The notes: a model not told the origin generated them from the sequence alone. A stretch of DNA of 64,000 bases from Cellulosimicrobium cellulans (GCF_016921195.1 NZ_JAFGYF010000004.1:310001-374000), one strand, 5' to 3'; positions 44,401 through 52,716 are shown, numbered from the stretch's first letter. Program-made: numbers and translations.

Positions 44401-46609
44401 GCCCGACGGCGGCGGCGACGAACATCGTCGACATGGTGCCCGCGTCGTTGTCCATCGTGGGGAGCATGCCGCGGGGGTCGAGCTGGTAGACCTTCGTCTT
44501 CACGGGCGGCGTGAACTCGCCGCCGCCGCTCGGGACGGCGCTCGAGGAGCCGGTCGCGATGTACCGGTTCCAGGTCTCCTTCGTGTAGATGGCGCGCGTC
44601 CACTTCTGCGTGAGGCTCGGCTCGCCCGTGTAGTTGAAGAGGTACGGCGCCTGGAGGTCGATCTCGTTGGCGTTCGAGTGGAGCATGGCCCTGCCGTCGT
44701 CCGGTGCGTGCTCGCCGAACATGTGGCGCATCGCGAGGCGTGCCGCCTCGGTGCCGCCCATCGCCTCGATGAGCGCGTCCATGTCGTACGCGTCGTACCA
44801 GTGGTACTGCCAGAGCGTGCCCTGGTAGAGGCTCGCGGCCTCGAAGCGCTCGTAGTCGGCGCTCTGCCACGAGCCGTCGGCGGCCCGCGGGGTGAGGAGC
44901 CCGACCTGCGTGCCGTCGGCCGCGGTCCACGCGCCCGGCTTGGTGAGCTTGTCGATCGGCCACGACGCCTGCTCGCGCATCGTCTGCGCCTCGTCGGCCA
45001 GGCCGAGCTCGTCCGCGATCACGGACAGGCCGTACTGGTCGTAGCCGCGCTGGACGGACGCGCCGGGGTTGCCCGCCACGTAGCCGCGCTGGAGCTCGTC
45101 CGCGCTGTACTGCCCCACGAGCCGCTTCAGCGCGGGGTACGCCTCGTCGAGGCGGTCGAACCCGTCGAAGCCCTTGGCGATCGCGTCCGCGACCACGACG
45201 GACGACCGCTCCCAGCGGACCGTCGGGACCGAGTGCACGTACCCGCCCAGGCCGCTGCCCGTGCCGGTCGCCTCGGCGTCGGCGAACAGGTAGACGAGCG
45301 ACTGCACCATGTCGCGGTACAGCGCCGGGTCGATGTAGGCGATGACGGAGAACTTGCGGAAGTCGTCCCACGTGGCCCACGAGTCGTAGTACGTGAAGCC
45401 CTGCGCGGCGTGCACCGCGCCGTCGACGCCGCGGTACGTGCCGGACGTGCTCGTTGCGTTCATCGGCATCGCGAACATGCGGTACAGGTGCGTGTAGAAG
45501 AGCTTCTGGAGCTCACCCGTCGGGTCGGTCGCCGTCGAGGCGTCGATGGCGACCCGCCCGAGCGTCGCGTTCCACTCGGCGCGCGTGCGGTCGCGGATCG
45601 CGTCGAACGACAGGTCCCCGAGCTCGACCTCCTGGTCGGTCCGCGCCTGCTCGACGCTCACCGGCGACAGCGTGACTTGCAGCCCGATCTCCCCGGCGTC
45701 GGCCGGGTCGAAGGTGAGGATCGCGCCGGTGTCGACGCCGTCCTGGGCCGTGGCGTCGACGAGCTCGTCGTCGTCGCCCCACGTCTGCACCGTCGCGGGC
45801 TGGAGCGTGCGCGCGGTGTAGTACAGCGTGTAGGCGGCGTTGTAGAAGTAGCCCGTGACCTGACCGGACAGCTCCACGGTGCCGTCCGCGCGCGTCTCGG
45901 CCTGCACCGAGGACGACCGGCGGCTCGTGTTGTTGGTCTCGAGGTCCACGACGAGGCTCGGCGTCGAGCCCTCGGGGAACGCGTAGCGGTGCACGCCCGA
46001 GCGCGTGGTCGCGGCGACCTCGGCCTCGATCGTGCCCGGCGCGGCCGCGATGGCGCCGTCCGTGCCCGCGATGTTGCCGAGCCCGACGGAGTAGAAGCCC
46101 GGGCCGGCCTGCTCGTCGTCGTGCGAGAAGGTGTGCGCGTACGTGCCCGTGCCCGGCCGCGCGGTGTACGACCCCGACGTCGGCACCACGAGGATGTCAC
46201 CGCCGCCGCCGGAGCCCCCCACCCCGTCGAGGTTGGTGTGCGTGAAGCCCGAGATCCTCGACTGCGCGTAGTCGTACCCGGTGTTGTTGCGGCCCGGCGT
46301 CGTGCGCGGGTTCACCTTGGCGAGGCCGTTGGGCGCCTGCGCGGCGGGCATGTCGTTGCCGTAGTCGCCCTCGGTGCCGACGAACACGTCGACGAGCGAC
46401 GCGAGGTCGCCCTCGGCCGTGTCGACCGCGGGAGCCGCGACCGCTGCGGCGGCCGGCAGGACGCCGACGGCGAGCGTCGCGGCGAGCGCGCCCGCAAGGG
46501 CGCCGCCGAGCCGGCTACGGCGGCCACGTCGAGGGTGGGGGACGGACATCGGGCTGGCCCCGCGTCGTCCGACAGCGCTGTCACGACGCGCGGCAGATGG
46601 TCTGGCCAC
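41480..46609 (-). CDS. Secreted GH92 glycosidase with Gln in place of the acid Glu; probable mannose-uncapping enzyme
   Basis: 1709 residues. Signal peptide (about 1-60), GH92 catalytic region (about 65-790: DVFVGTEGDYGN, YDSWATWDDFRKF, HSNANEIDLQAPYLF, MDNDAGTMS with base Asp720 and Asp722), FIVAR (about 964-1017), three CBM6/35-like domains (about 1024-1167, 1181-1320, 1332-1474; the last two near-identical), FIVAR (about 1557-1614), and the C-terminal Cys module (about 1622-1709). The acid Glu of GH92 alpha-mannosidases is Gln596 here (YQGTLWQYHW). From memory, this change marks the Cellulosimicrobium cellulans enzyme that removes mannose from mannose-1-phospho-6-mannose. GTG 46609 follows AAGGAGAG. 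Confidence 0.88.
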   Translation of the reverse strand: MARPSAARRDSAVGRRGASPMSVPHPRRGRRSRLGGALAGALAATLAVGVLPAAAAVAAPAVDTAEGDLASLVDVFVGTEGDYGNDMPAAQAPNGLAKVNPRTTPGRNNTGYDYAQSRISGFTHTNLDGVGGSGGGGDILVVPTSGSYTARPGTGTYAHTFSHDDEQAGPGFYSVGLGNIAGTDGAIAAAPGTIEAEVAATTRSGVHRYAFPEGSTPSLVVDLETNNTSRRSSSVQAETRADGTVELSGQVTGYFYNAAYTLYYTARTLQPATVQTWGDDDELVDATAQDGVDTGAILTFDPADAGEIGLQVTLSPVSVEQARTDQEVELGDLSFDAIRDRTRAEWNATLGRVAIDASTATDPTGELQKLFYTHLYRMFAMPMNATSTSGTYRGVDGAVHAAQGFTYYDSWATWDDFRKFSVIAYIDPALYRDMVQSLVYLFADAEATGTGSGLGGYVHSVPTVRWERSSVVVADAIAKGFDGFDRLDEAYPALKRLVGQYSADELQRGYVAGNPGASVQRGYDQYGLSVIADELGLADEAQTMREQASWPIDKLTKPGAWTAADGTQVGLLTPRAADGSWQSADYERFEAASLYQGTLWQYHWYDAYDMDALIEAMGGTEAARLAMRHMFGEHAPDDGRAMLHSNANEIDLQAPYLFNYTGEPSLTQKWTRAIYTKETWNRYIATGSSSAVPSGGGEFTPPVKTKVYQLDPRGMLPTMDNDAGTMSTMFVAAAVGLFPVTAGSSEFQIGSPFFDSTTITYDDGSAFTVTADGVSEDAFYVQSATLDGAPFGNTWVDYGTVIGGADLAFRMGEQPSDWGTDTEPAFSMSTATDEPAEGPRVSADPTTVRTGDGGALDATVTLTLDGARFAGAAGTDLVARGDASVVGLPDGVTAAVTVASPTALTVTLTGAASADARFFVHLRDGALADGVAASSLRGQGVSVLSPLRLSVASAERDALAGLVDDAVLVRHGNYSSATFDRFSTALTQAQEALGDEAATSVALRFAADRLGAAIDALDLTGGGYRTLEAEQSEAWSGGELKNEANSSNGNLGGVRSGSWVQYRDMTFETAAGDTPPRFLTVRYDTSFGPTETPSTVRVHAGDVSGPVVATVDLEGTSGWGKYTEVTTELGEVQALLDAKVVTFELLAPSGRSWVGNFDWFRFSAEDPAAPGQPGESPTVTIEAEDWTANSGRGLKKESSTWTSGPVTNVGGTADGDWIAYGEVDLGELPLGELSVHYVHNSNRSGNNSALSVYLDAFDPANPGEPFVTVPLPTTGSSWTADGTATVVLPETVQGTHEVFVRLTTEAYADHPYVANLDSLTFAPGGPTSVVVESEAWTSNSGRGLKNESSTWTSGPVTNVGGTADGDWLAYGEIDLGSAALDQLAVHYVHNSNRSGRNSALSVYLDAFDPANPGEPFVTVPLVNTGSSWTTDGTAVVDLPSAVRGKHQVWVRLSTEAYADHPYVANLDSMRFFTDAYEVEVPPTDTAALAAVVGEAETPEAEIERYGRIDAGVFTRELAAARSLLADAGATQAQVDERARRLGLATDQLVPAERRRLENLVTSAEALTDEGYSPESWQAFRTALAAATETRDDAAASDEALRDARLALQGAIDALEEPADVELVEVTLSPRCLAGKPYVAVRAVNVSDAAVDVELASALGAKTFADVAPGANAYQSFAARGVTGDLAVTVTATGPDGEQTVEQTVTVPTC
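42206..43105 (-). repeat. Tandem duplication of a 450-bp CBM-coding unit
   Basis: Two adjacent units of exactly 450 bp (150 codons) inside the GH92 gene. Stretches starting at 42211 and 42661, and at 42355 and 42805, are nearly identical in DNA, so the duplication is recent or kept uniform by recombination. Confidence 0.85.
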
Positions 46610-46660
46610 GAAAGCTCTCCTTGGGGGGTCGTGCCGAGGCTGCTCCGCCTCGCCGCCCTC

Positions 46661-46689
46661 AAGGTACGTGCCGTACCGCGCGACCTCAA
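46661..46689 (-). promoter_or_regulatory. GH92 promoter with a palindrome in its spacer
   Basis: Minus-strand TTGAGG (46689-46684) and TACCTT (46666-46661) are 17 bp apart. GGTAC-GTGCC-GTACC (46663-46677), a perfect 5-5-5 palindrome, overlaps the -10 and spacer, where a repressor would block polymerase. Confidence 0.6.
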
Positions 46690-46840
46690 GACCCCGCCCC
46701 CGAAGTTCACCTGCCCGACCAGCGGGGTTCCCGGCCCCGACACCGGCCGCGCCGCGCGGCCCGCGCCCGCCCCGGGACGCGCACGCTCACCGCGCGGCGG
46801 CCTGCCCGACCGGCGCCTGCCCGGTGCGGGGCCGGAGCTC

Positions 46841-47419
46841 TCACGCCCGCGCGTACTCCGCGAACGTCACCCCGGAGCGGAAGGTCTGCGTGCTCGTCGA
46901 CCGCCAGGCGAGGGGCGCGTAGCCGCGCTCGCCGAACAGCGGGATCCCGGCCCCGAGCATCACCGGATTGATCTTCAGCGCGAGCCGGTCGATCTCGTCG
47001 ACGAGCACCGCGGCCAGCGCGCCCCCGCCGCACAGCCAGATGCCCTTGCCGTCCTCCCGCTTCAGCGCGCGCACCGTCTCGACGGGGTCGGAGCCCGTGA
47101 ACTCGACCCCCTCGCTCCCCCTCGGCGCCTCGTGCGACCGGGTGAAGACGACCTGCCGCAGGTGGCGGTAGGGGTTCGGCAGGTGGTGGTCGGGCAGCCC
47201 GACGGCATAGGTGTTCCACCCCATGAGGACGGTGTCGAAGGGGCTGTCGACGATCGGGAGCCCCGCCGCGGCGGCCAGGTCCGTCGGTGCGGTGCCGCCG
47301 TACCGGGCCCAGATCGGCTGCATGTGGTCACCCTCGGCGAGGAACGCGTCGAACTCCCCGCCGGGGCCCGCGATGTACCCGTCGAGGCTGACGGCGACGT
47401 AGTAGGTGAGGTCTCGCAC
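46841..47419 (-). CDS. Dihydrofolate reductase-family (RibD C-terminal-like) protein
   Basis: 192 residues: YYVAVSLDGYIAGPGG, TVLMGWNTYAVG, IWLCGGGALAAVLVDEIDRL and GIPLFGERGY are the RibD_C/DHFR-like landmarks for NADPH binding. Such stand-alone proteins are reductases of unknown substrate. GTG 47419 has GGAGAGA upstream. Divergent from a TetR gene with shared direct repeats between. Confidence 0.85.
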   Translation of the reverse strand: MRDLTYYVAVSLDGYIAGPGGEFDAFLAEGDHMQPIWARYGGTAPTDLAAAAGLPIVDSPFDTVLMGWNTYAVGLPDHHLPNPYRHLRQVVFTRSHEAPRGSEGVEFTGSDPVETVRALKREDGKGIWLCGGGALAAVLVDEIDRLALKINPVMLGAGIPLFGERGYAPLAWRSTSTQTFRSGVTFAEYARA

Positions 47420-47430
47420 GTCTCTCCAAT

Positions 47431-47477
47431 CACTACAGGTGAAGTGGTCGATGGCAGACTACAACAGGTGCAGTGGT
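47431..47477. promoter_or_regulatory. Repeated operator motif between DHFR-like and TetR genes
   Basis: ACAGGTGAAGTGGT (47435-47448) recurs as ACAGGTGCAGTGGT (47464-47477), 29 bp apart. The first is part of CACT-N8-AGTG (47431-47446). Likely sites for the adjacent TetR protein. Confidence 0.55.
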
Positions 47478-47494
47478 TGCGATACCCTCGGCGC

Positions 47495-48067
47495 ATGGCG
47501 AGGAACACCACGCGCCGGAGCGCCCTGGCGGACGCGGGCATCGCGGTGCTCGCCCGTGAGGGGTCGCGCGGTCTGACGCATCGCGCGGTCGACGAGGAGG
47601 CGGGCGTCCCGACCGGCACGACGTCGAACTACTTCAGAAGCCGCGACGCCCTCGTCGCAGGACTCTTCGAGCGCATCGGGGAGCGGCTCGCGCCCACGCC
47701 CGAGGACCTGGCCCGACGCGCGGCGCAGCAGCCCGACCGCGCCCTGTTCGCGGACTACCTCCGCGACATCGTGCGCCGACTGACGGTCGACGCCGACGTC
47801 ACCCGAGCCCTGTTCGAGCTGCGGCTCGAGTCCGGCCGTCGCCGCGAGCTCGCGGCCGTGCTCGGGCCGTGGCTCCGCGCGGGGTTCGAGGCCGACGTCG
47901 AGTTCAACCGGTCGGCCGGCCTGCCCGGAGGGCCGCGGGAGATCGCCCTGTTCCACTACGCGATCGACGGGCTGCTCCTCGACCGCCTGACCACGCCGAT
48001 CGACGCCGGGCTCCCGACCGACGACGTCATCGACGCGCTCGTGGCGGGGTTGCTCCCGGAGCGCTGA
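47495..48067 (+). CDS. TetR/AcrR-family regulator
   Basis: 190 residues; helix-turn-helix HRAVDEEAGVPTGTTSNYFRSRDAL (about 30-54), the form found in TetR proteins with a TGTTSNYF recognition helix. TACCCT (47483-47488) lies 6 nt before ATG 47495, so the message is probably leaderless. Divergent from the DHFR-like gene. Confidence 0.88.
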   Translation: MARNTTRRSALADAGIAVLAREGSRGLTHRAVDEEAGVPTGTTSNYFRSRDALVAGLFERIGERLAPTPEDLARRAAQQPDRALFADYLRDIVRRLTVDADVTRALFELRLESGRRRELAAVLGPWLRAGFEADVEFNRSAGLPGGPREIALFHYAIDGLLLDRLTTPIDAGLPTDDVIDALVAGLLPER

Positions 48068-48107
48068 GCCGCCTCGCTCCCGCCGCGCCCCGGACCGTGC
48101 GCCCGTC

Positions 48108-50057
48108 CTACGGCGCGCGGCGGTGGCCGTCGAGGCGGTCGAGCCAGTCGCGGACGGGGCCGAGGGAGACGAGGCCCGACCCGGCACCCGCGACCTCGTC
48201 GGGGGTGCGGGCGAGCGCGCGCCGCGCCCGCCCGGCGAGGGTGGGGTCGCCGAGCCGGAGCGCGGTCTCCGCGCGCAGCGCCCACAGCAGCTCGCGCAGG
48301 TGGTCGGCGGGCGGCTCGGGGCTCGCGAGCGCGAGCCGCGCGGCGGCGCCGGGGTCACCCGCGTCGAGCACGAGCAGCGGCTCCGCCCACGGGGCGTAGG
48401 GGCCGAGGTCGGCGGCCTCGATCCCGGCGAGGGGGCGCCCGTGACGCACGCGGACGGTGAGCAGCGCGAGCGGGAGCAGCCCGTCGCGCACTCCCGGCAT
48501 GCGCACCCCCGCCAGCAGGTCGTCCGCCGCCCGGTACGCGCGCGCCGCCACGTCGGCAGGCGCGGTCTCGGCGTCGCGCATCGCGCGGTACCAGGCCGTG
48601 AGCATCGGCACCACGGGCGACTCGTACTCCGCGGCCACGCCCTCGGCCGCGGCGGCGTGGGCGTCCGCGTCGCCGAACCGCCCGGCCCCCGCGGCGGCCT
48701 GCATCCGGACGAGGTGCCCGAGGATCGCGAACGTCGGCAGGTCGTGGGCCTGGGCGAGCGCGACGAGCTCGGCACCGGTCCGCTCCCGCTCGGCGCCGGC
48801 ACCCGGCCGCTGGAACGACTGGAGGAACCGGGCGTTGAGCGCGAGCGCGAGGGTGCCCGGGTCGCCGACGTCGCGCGCGATCCCCACCGCGTCCTCCGCC
48901 GCGGCCCACGCCCACGCGTCCCGCGTCCCCCGGTGCTCGACCCCGACGACGGCGAGCAGCCGCGCCCGCAGGACGGGCGCCGCGTCGGGGCCCAGGCGGC
49001 GCAGCGTGCGGCGCGCGACGCCGACGAGCGCGTCGGCCGCGCCGGGATCGTCGCTCCGGGTCCAGACGGCGGGGACGTCGTAGGCGGTGACGGTGCGGGC
49101 GGTGAGCACCGGGTCGCCCGTCGCCTCGGCGGCGAGCGCCGCGGCGACCCGCTGCTGCTGCGCGGTCGCGAGGTGGTCTCCCCCGGCGATCGCGAGCGTG
49201 CGCGCGACGTCGACCGTGGACCGCAGGTGGGTGCGCGAGGTCGGGGCCGTGACCGCGAGGCGCGGGCCCGACGTCGGCCCGTCGAGCGAGGGCGCCTGGT
49301 CGAGCACGTCCCGCTCGAGGCGGGCGAGCTCGGGGCCCGGGTCGAGGCCGAGCTCGTCGGCGAGCCGGCGGCGCGCGCGGCGCAGGACGTCGAGCGCGTC
49401 GGTCTGGCGGCCCTCGCGGTACAGGGCGAGCGCGAGCAGCGCCCACGCGTGCTCGCGCCACGGGTGCGCGGCGGCGTGCGGGTCGAGCGCGGCGACCGCG
49501 TCCCCGGGCCGGCCGTCCGCGAGCAGCGCCTCGGCGAGCAGCTCGACCGCCCGCGCGTGCACGTCGGCGAGGTGTCGCCGCTCGGTCCGCACCCACTCCC
49601 GGTCCGGCAGGTCGGCGTAGGGCTCGCCGCGCCACGCCGCGACGGCGTCCGCGAGGGCGCGCGCCGTGCCCGACGGCGCGTCCCCGGCGGTCGCGGTCGC
49701 CCGGACGACGGCCGCCTCCAGGCGCGCCGCGTCGAGCGCGTCGTCCGGGAGCCGGAGCGCGTAGCCGCCGTGCCCGGTGACGAGCACGCGCGCGGGCGTG
49801 CGCGGGGCCCGCTCGGGTTCCAGGCGACGGCGCAGGTCGCCGGCGAAGGTCGCGAGCGCGCCGCGCCGGTCGCGCGGGTCGCGCTCCGCGTCGTCGTCCC
49901 AGAGGTCTGCCGCGAGCCGCTCGAACGACACCGGACGCCCGCGGGCGGCGGCCAGGCGCGCCAGCAGCTCGCGCTGTCGCGGGCCGCCCGGGTCGACCCC
50001 CGCGCCGTCGCGCAGCACCCGGACCGGCCCGAGCACCTCGACGCGCAGCTCCACCAC
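48108..50057 (-). CDS. SARP/BTAD-type transcription regulator
   Basis: 649 residues. N-terminal OmpR-like winged helix (ELRVEVLGPVRVLRDG to GHGGYALRLPDDALD, about 1-95), then BTAD helices (DAARLEAAVVRATATAGDAP through LGLDPGPELARLERDVL, about 100-250), and a long Ala-rich TPR-like region without an NB-ARC ATPase. SARPs activate secondary-metabolite or catabolic genes. GTG 50057 (or 50054) suits a leaderless start from GACAAT, a weak -10. Much longer in-frame reading upstream is not supported. Confidence 0.8.
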   Translation of the reverse strand: MVELRVEVLGPVRVLRDGAGVDPGGPRQRELLARLAAARGRPVSFERLAADLWDDDAERDPRDRRGALATFAGDLRRRLEPERAPRTPARVLVTGHGGYALRLPDDALDAARLEAAVVRATATAGDAPSGTARALADAVAAWRGEPYADLPDREWVRTERRHLADVHARAVELLAEALLADGRPGDAVAALDPHAAAHPWREHAWALLALALYREGRQTDALDVLRRARRRLADELGLDPGPELARLERDVLDQAPSLDGPTSGPRLAVTAPTSRTHLRSTVDVARTLAIAGGDHLATAQQQRVAAALAAEATGDPVLTARTVTAYDVPAVWTRSDDPGAADALVGVARRTLRRLGPDAAPVLRARLLAVVGVEHRGTRDAWAWAAAEDAVGIARDVGDPGTLALALNARFLQSFQRPGAGAERERTGAELVALAQAHDLPTFAILGHLVRMQAAAGAGRFGDADAHAAAAEGVAAEYESPVVPMLTAWYRAMRDAETAPADVAARAYRAADDLLAGVRMPGVRDGLLPLALLTVRVRHGRPLAGIEAADLGPYAPWAEPLLVLDAGDPGAAARLALASPEPPADHLRELLWALRAETALRLGDPTLAGRARRALARTPDEVAGAGSGLVSLGPVRDWLDRLDGHRRAP

Positions 50058-50204
50058 CCCGCCATTGTCGCCGCACCGGGACCACGCGGCGCGGGCGCGG
50101 GGGCGGACGGTGGCACTGATCGGACGCTGATCCGCCGCTCGGAGGATGGCCACGAGCCGGTCGGGCACGACCCGGCCCGGAACCCGCCCGAGAGAGGACA
50201 CCCC

Positions 50205-51110
50205 ATGCACATCCCCGGCTTCGAGACCCGCACCGTCGAGGTCGCCCCGGGAGTCACCCTGCGCGCCGAGACCGCGGGCGAGGGCACGCCCGTCGTCCTG
50301 CTGCACGGCTTCCCCCAGACTCGCCACATGTGGCGCCACGTCGCCGCCGACCTCGCGCGCGACCACCGCGTCGTCGTGCCCGACCTGCGCGGCTACGGCG
50401 ACAGCGCCAAGCCCGTCGCGACCACGCCCGACGTCTACGCCAAGCGCACGATGGGCGCCGACGTCGTCGCGCTCGCCGACGCGCTGGACGTCGACCGGTT
50501 CGTCCTCGTCGGCCACGACCGGGGCGCGCTCGTCGCGTTCCGCGCCGCGCTCGACCACCCGGACCGCGTGAGCCACCTGGGCATCCTCGACGTCGTGCCC
50601 ACGCTCGACACGTGGGGCGTGCTGCACGGGGTGGACGCCGCGGTCGCGTTCCACCTCTACCTCATGGCGCAGCCCCCGGGCCTGCCGGAGACGATGATCC
50701 GCCACAGCGCCGACGCGTTCTTCGGATCATTCCTCGACTCGTGGACCCAGGACCCCGCCGCCATCCCCGACGACGTCCGCGCGCATTACCTCGCGGCGAG
50801 CCGCGACGCGGTCGACTCGATCGTCGCGGACTACCGCGCGACGGCGACCGTCGACGTCGAGCACGACCAGGCGTCGCTCGACGCCGGCGACCGGCTGGCC
50901 ATGCCGGTCACCGTGGTGCAGCAGGACTGGGGCGCGCAGCTCGGGTACGACGCCGCGGGCGTCTGGCGCCGCTGGGCGCCCGACCTCGAGCACCTCACGA
51001 CGACCGCCGGGCACTTCATGGCCGAGGAGGCCCCGGCTGACGTCGCGGCGGTCGTGCGGGCGCTCGGCGCGAGGCGTACGAGCGTGGATCGTCCCGTCGA
51101 CGCGCCGTAG
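50205..51110 (+). CDS. Alpha/beta hydrolase with Asp nucleophile (haloacetate dehalogenase/epoxide hydrolase-like)
   Basis: 301 residues: LLHGFPQTRHMWRH oxyanion region, DLRGYGDS, nucleophile elbow VGHDRGA with Asp, and AGHFMAEEAP with the catalytic His. An Asp nucleophile points to dehalogenase or epoxide hydrolase rather than esterase. AGAGAGGA precedes ATG 50205. Divergent from the SARP gene, which may regulate it. Confidence 0.85.
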   Translation: MHIPGFETRTVEVAPGVTLRAETAGEGTPVVLLHGFPQTRHMWRHVAADLARDHRVVVPDLRGYGDSAKPVATTPDVYAKRTMGADVVALADALDVDRFVLVGHDRGALVAFRAALDHPDRVSHLGILDVVPTLDTWGVLHGVDAAVAFHLYLMAQPPGLPETMIRHSADAFFGSFLDSWTQDPAAIPDDVRAHYLAASRDAVDSIVADYRATATVDVEHDQASLDAGDRLAMPVTVVQQDWGAQLGYDAAGVWRRWAPDLEHLTTTAGHFMAEEAPADVAAVVRALGARRTSVDRPVDAP

Positions 51111-51191
51111 GCCGGGACCGGCCGGGAGCCAGCGTCTCGAGCGCGACGGGGCACTGCGCGGCGCGTGGCGGCGCGACGGCGCCGGCGGCGA

Positions 51192-51821
51192 CTACGACAG
51201 CAGCGTGGTGACCCGCTCCACGCGGTCGCCGTCGGGCCGAGTGCCCTCCTCGACCACCTGCCGGGCGAGCTCGCGCAGGCGGACGTTGCGGTCGTTCGAC
51301 ACCCGCTTGAGGACCGCGAACGCCTGCTCGGGCCCGACGCCGAACGCGGCGGCCACGACGCCCTTCGCCTGCTCGATCGGGCCCCGGCTGTCGGCCGCGG
51401 CGGCGATGTCGCGCTGCGCCTGCCGCCCGGCCTGCGTCCGGACGGGACGCGTCACGTCGACGAAGTAGCCGAGCAGCTCGACGACCCGCCCCGTGTCGTG
51501 GTCGCGGCGGCCCTGGCCCACGACGACGAGGACGCGTTCCCGTCCACGCGCGTCCATGATCCGGTGCAGGCTCGAGAAGGGCGCGCCGTCGCGACGCGCG
51601 CGCTCCAGCATGTCCCGGACGCGGTCCCGGTCGTCGGGGTGCTTGTGCGCGAGCACGAGCGACGTGGTGGGCACGACGTCGCCGGGCTCGAAGCCGTGCA
51701 TCCGGTACGTCTCGGCCGACCACCACCACGTGTCGGTCGCGAGGTCGACGCGGTACTGGCCCAGCGTCGTGTCGTCACCGAGGAACATCGGGTGCAACGT
51801 CGTGCGGTTCTCCACGGACAT
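51192..51821 (-). CDS. PAS-ANTAR regulator
   Basis: 209 residues. PAS domain (about 15-135: YRVDLATDTWWWSAETYRMHG, HKHPDDRDRVRDML, VVELLGYFVDVT) followed by an ANTAR RNA-binding domain (about 140-200: PIEQAKGVVAAAFGVGPEQAF, AVLKRVSNDRNVRLRELARQ). ANTAR proteins bind paired hairpins in nascent RNA to prevent termination. Divergent from a GAF-ANTAR gene. Confidence 0.9.
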   Translation of the reverse strand: MSVENRTTLHPMFLGDDTTLGQYRVDLATDTWWWSAETYRMHGFEPGDVVPTTSLVLAHKHPDDRDRVRDMLERARRDGAPFSSLHRIMDARGRERVLVVVGQGRRDHDTGRVVELLGYFVDVTRPVRTQAGRQAQRDIAAAADSRGPIEQAKGVVAAAFGVGPEQAFAVLKRVSNDRNVRLRELARQVVEEGTRPDGDRVERVTTLLS

Positions 51822-51875
51822 GTCTCGTCTCCGTCGTCGTCCAGCGGGTCGTGAGCCAGGTCCAGACTCGAACTC

Positions 51876-51889
51876 CGGACTCTAGTCCG
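51876..51889. promoter_or_regulatory. Palindrome between divergent ANTAR genes
   Basis: CGGACT-CT-AGTCCG, a perfect 6-2-6 palindrome in the 160-bp divergent promoter region; a possible DNA operator or a transcribed hairpin. Confidence 0.45.
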
Positions 51890-51981
51890 CCGGCGGCTTC
51901 CCGCAACCGGACGCCTGCGCGGCTACGGCGACCAGGCCGGGTCGCCGAGCGAACGCACGAGGTGATGAAAAACTGGACGCG

Positions 51982-52716
51982 GTGCACGAGGACCGGACGG
52001 AGGCGGACGTGGGCGCGTCGGAGCTGCTGGGACTCCTGGCCCGCGCGCTCGCCGACGCCGACGACACCCTGTCGATGCCCGCGCGCATGTGTCAGGCGTG
52101 CGCCACGGTGCTCGGTGCCGAGAGCGCCGCGCTGACCGTCGCCGCGACGCCGGACGACCGCCTCACGGTCGCCACCTCCGACGGCGTCGCCGCACGCATC
52201 GAGGGCCTCGAGGAGATGCTGGGCGAGGGGCCCGCCCAGCTCGCGCTCGCCGAGGACCGCGTCGTGGTGAGCCGGGCCGACGGAAGCCGCGACGGCAGCG
52301 CCTTCCCCGTGTTCTCCCGGGTCGTCGGGACGATCAGCGGGCCCGCGACCTACCACGCCGTCCCCATGCACGCGGGGGGCCAGGTGGTGGGGGTGCTCGG
52401 TCTCCTCACCGCCTCCGCCGGGCTCGCGCGCGAACCGGACGACGTGCAGTTCCTCGCCGACGTCGTCGGGCTGTCGCTCCTGGCCGATCTCGACTCGCTC
52501 GACTGGTCGACGCCCGCCGAGGTGCACCAGGCGACGGGGATGGTCACGGCCCAGCTGCGCGTCGCGCCCCGCGACGCGCTCGCCGTGCTCCGGGCGCACG
52601 CCTTCGCCCGGTCGACGACGCTCGAGGAGGTCGCCGCGGAGGTCGTCGGGCGACGGCTGAGCTTCACCTACGACGCGAGCAACGCCGTCCAGACACGGCG
52701 GACCGAGGGGAGCTGA
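51982..52716 (+). CDS. GAF-ANTAR regulator
   Basis: 244 residues. GAF domain (about 30-170: MCQACATVLGAESAALTVAA, MLGEGPAQLALAEDRVV, FPVFSRVVG, YHAVPMHAGGQVVGVL) and a C-terminal ANTAR domain (about 180-232: VHQATGMVTAQLRVAPRDAL). Start is GTG 51982 or a GTG at 52009; neither has a strong ribosome site. Probably works with, or on the same targets as, the divergent PAS-ANTAR protein. Confidence 0.85.
   Translation: MHEDRTEADVGASELLGLLARALADADDTLSMPARMCQACATVLGAESAALTVAATPDDRLTVATSDGVAARIEGLEEMLGEGPAQLALAEDRVVVSRADGSRDGSAFPVFSRVVGTISGPATYHAVPMHAGGQVVGVLGLLTASAGLAREPDDVQFLADVVGLSLLADLDSLDWSTPAEVHQATGMVTAQLRVAPRDALAVLRAHAFARSTTLEEVAAEVVGRRLSFTYDASNAVQTRRTEGS

Noticed and set aside
48108-50705. 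Extending the SARP gene to the upstream start at 50705.
   Set aside because: The added 216 residues overlap the divergent hydrolase gene antisense and lack family similarity; the OmpR-like domain begins at the GTG near 50057.
51845-51895. GGAGTTCGAGTCT on the minus strand resembles a tRNA T-loop.
   Set aside because: The T-stem does not pair with correct spacing and no acceptor, D or anticodon arm can be drawn around it.
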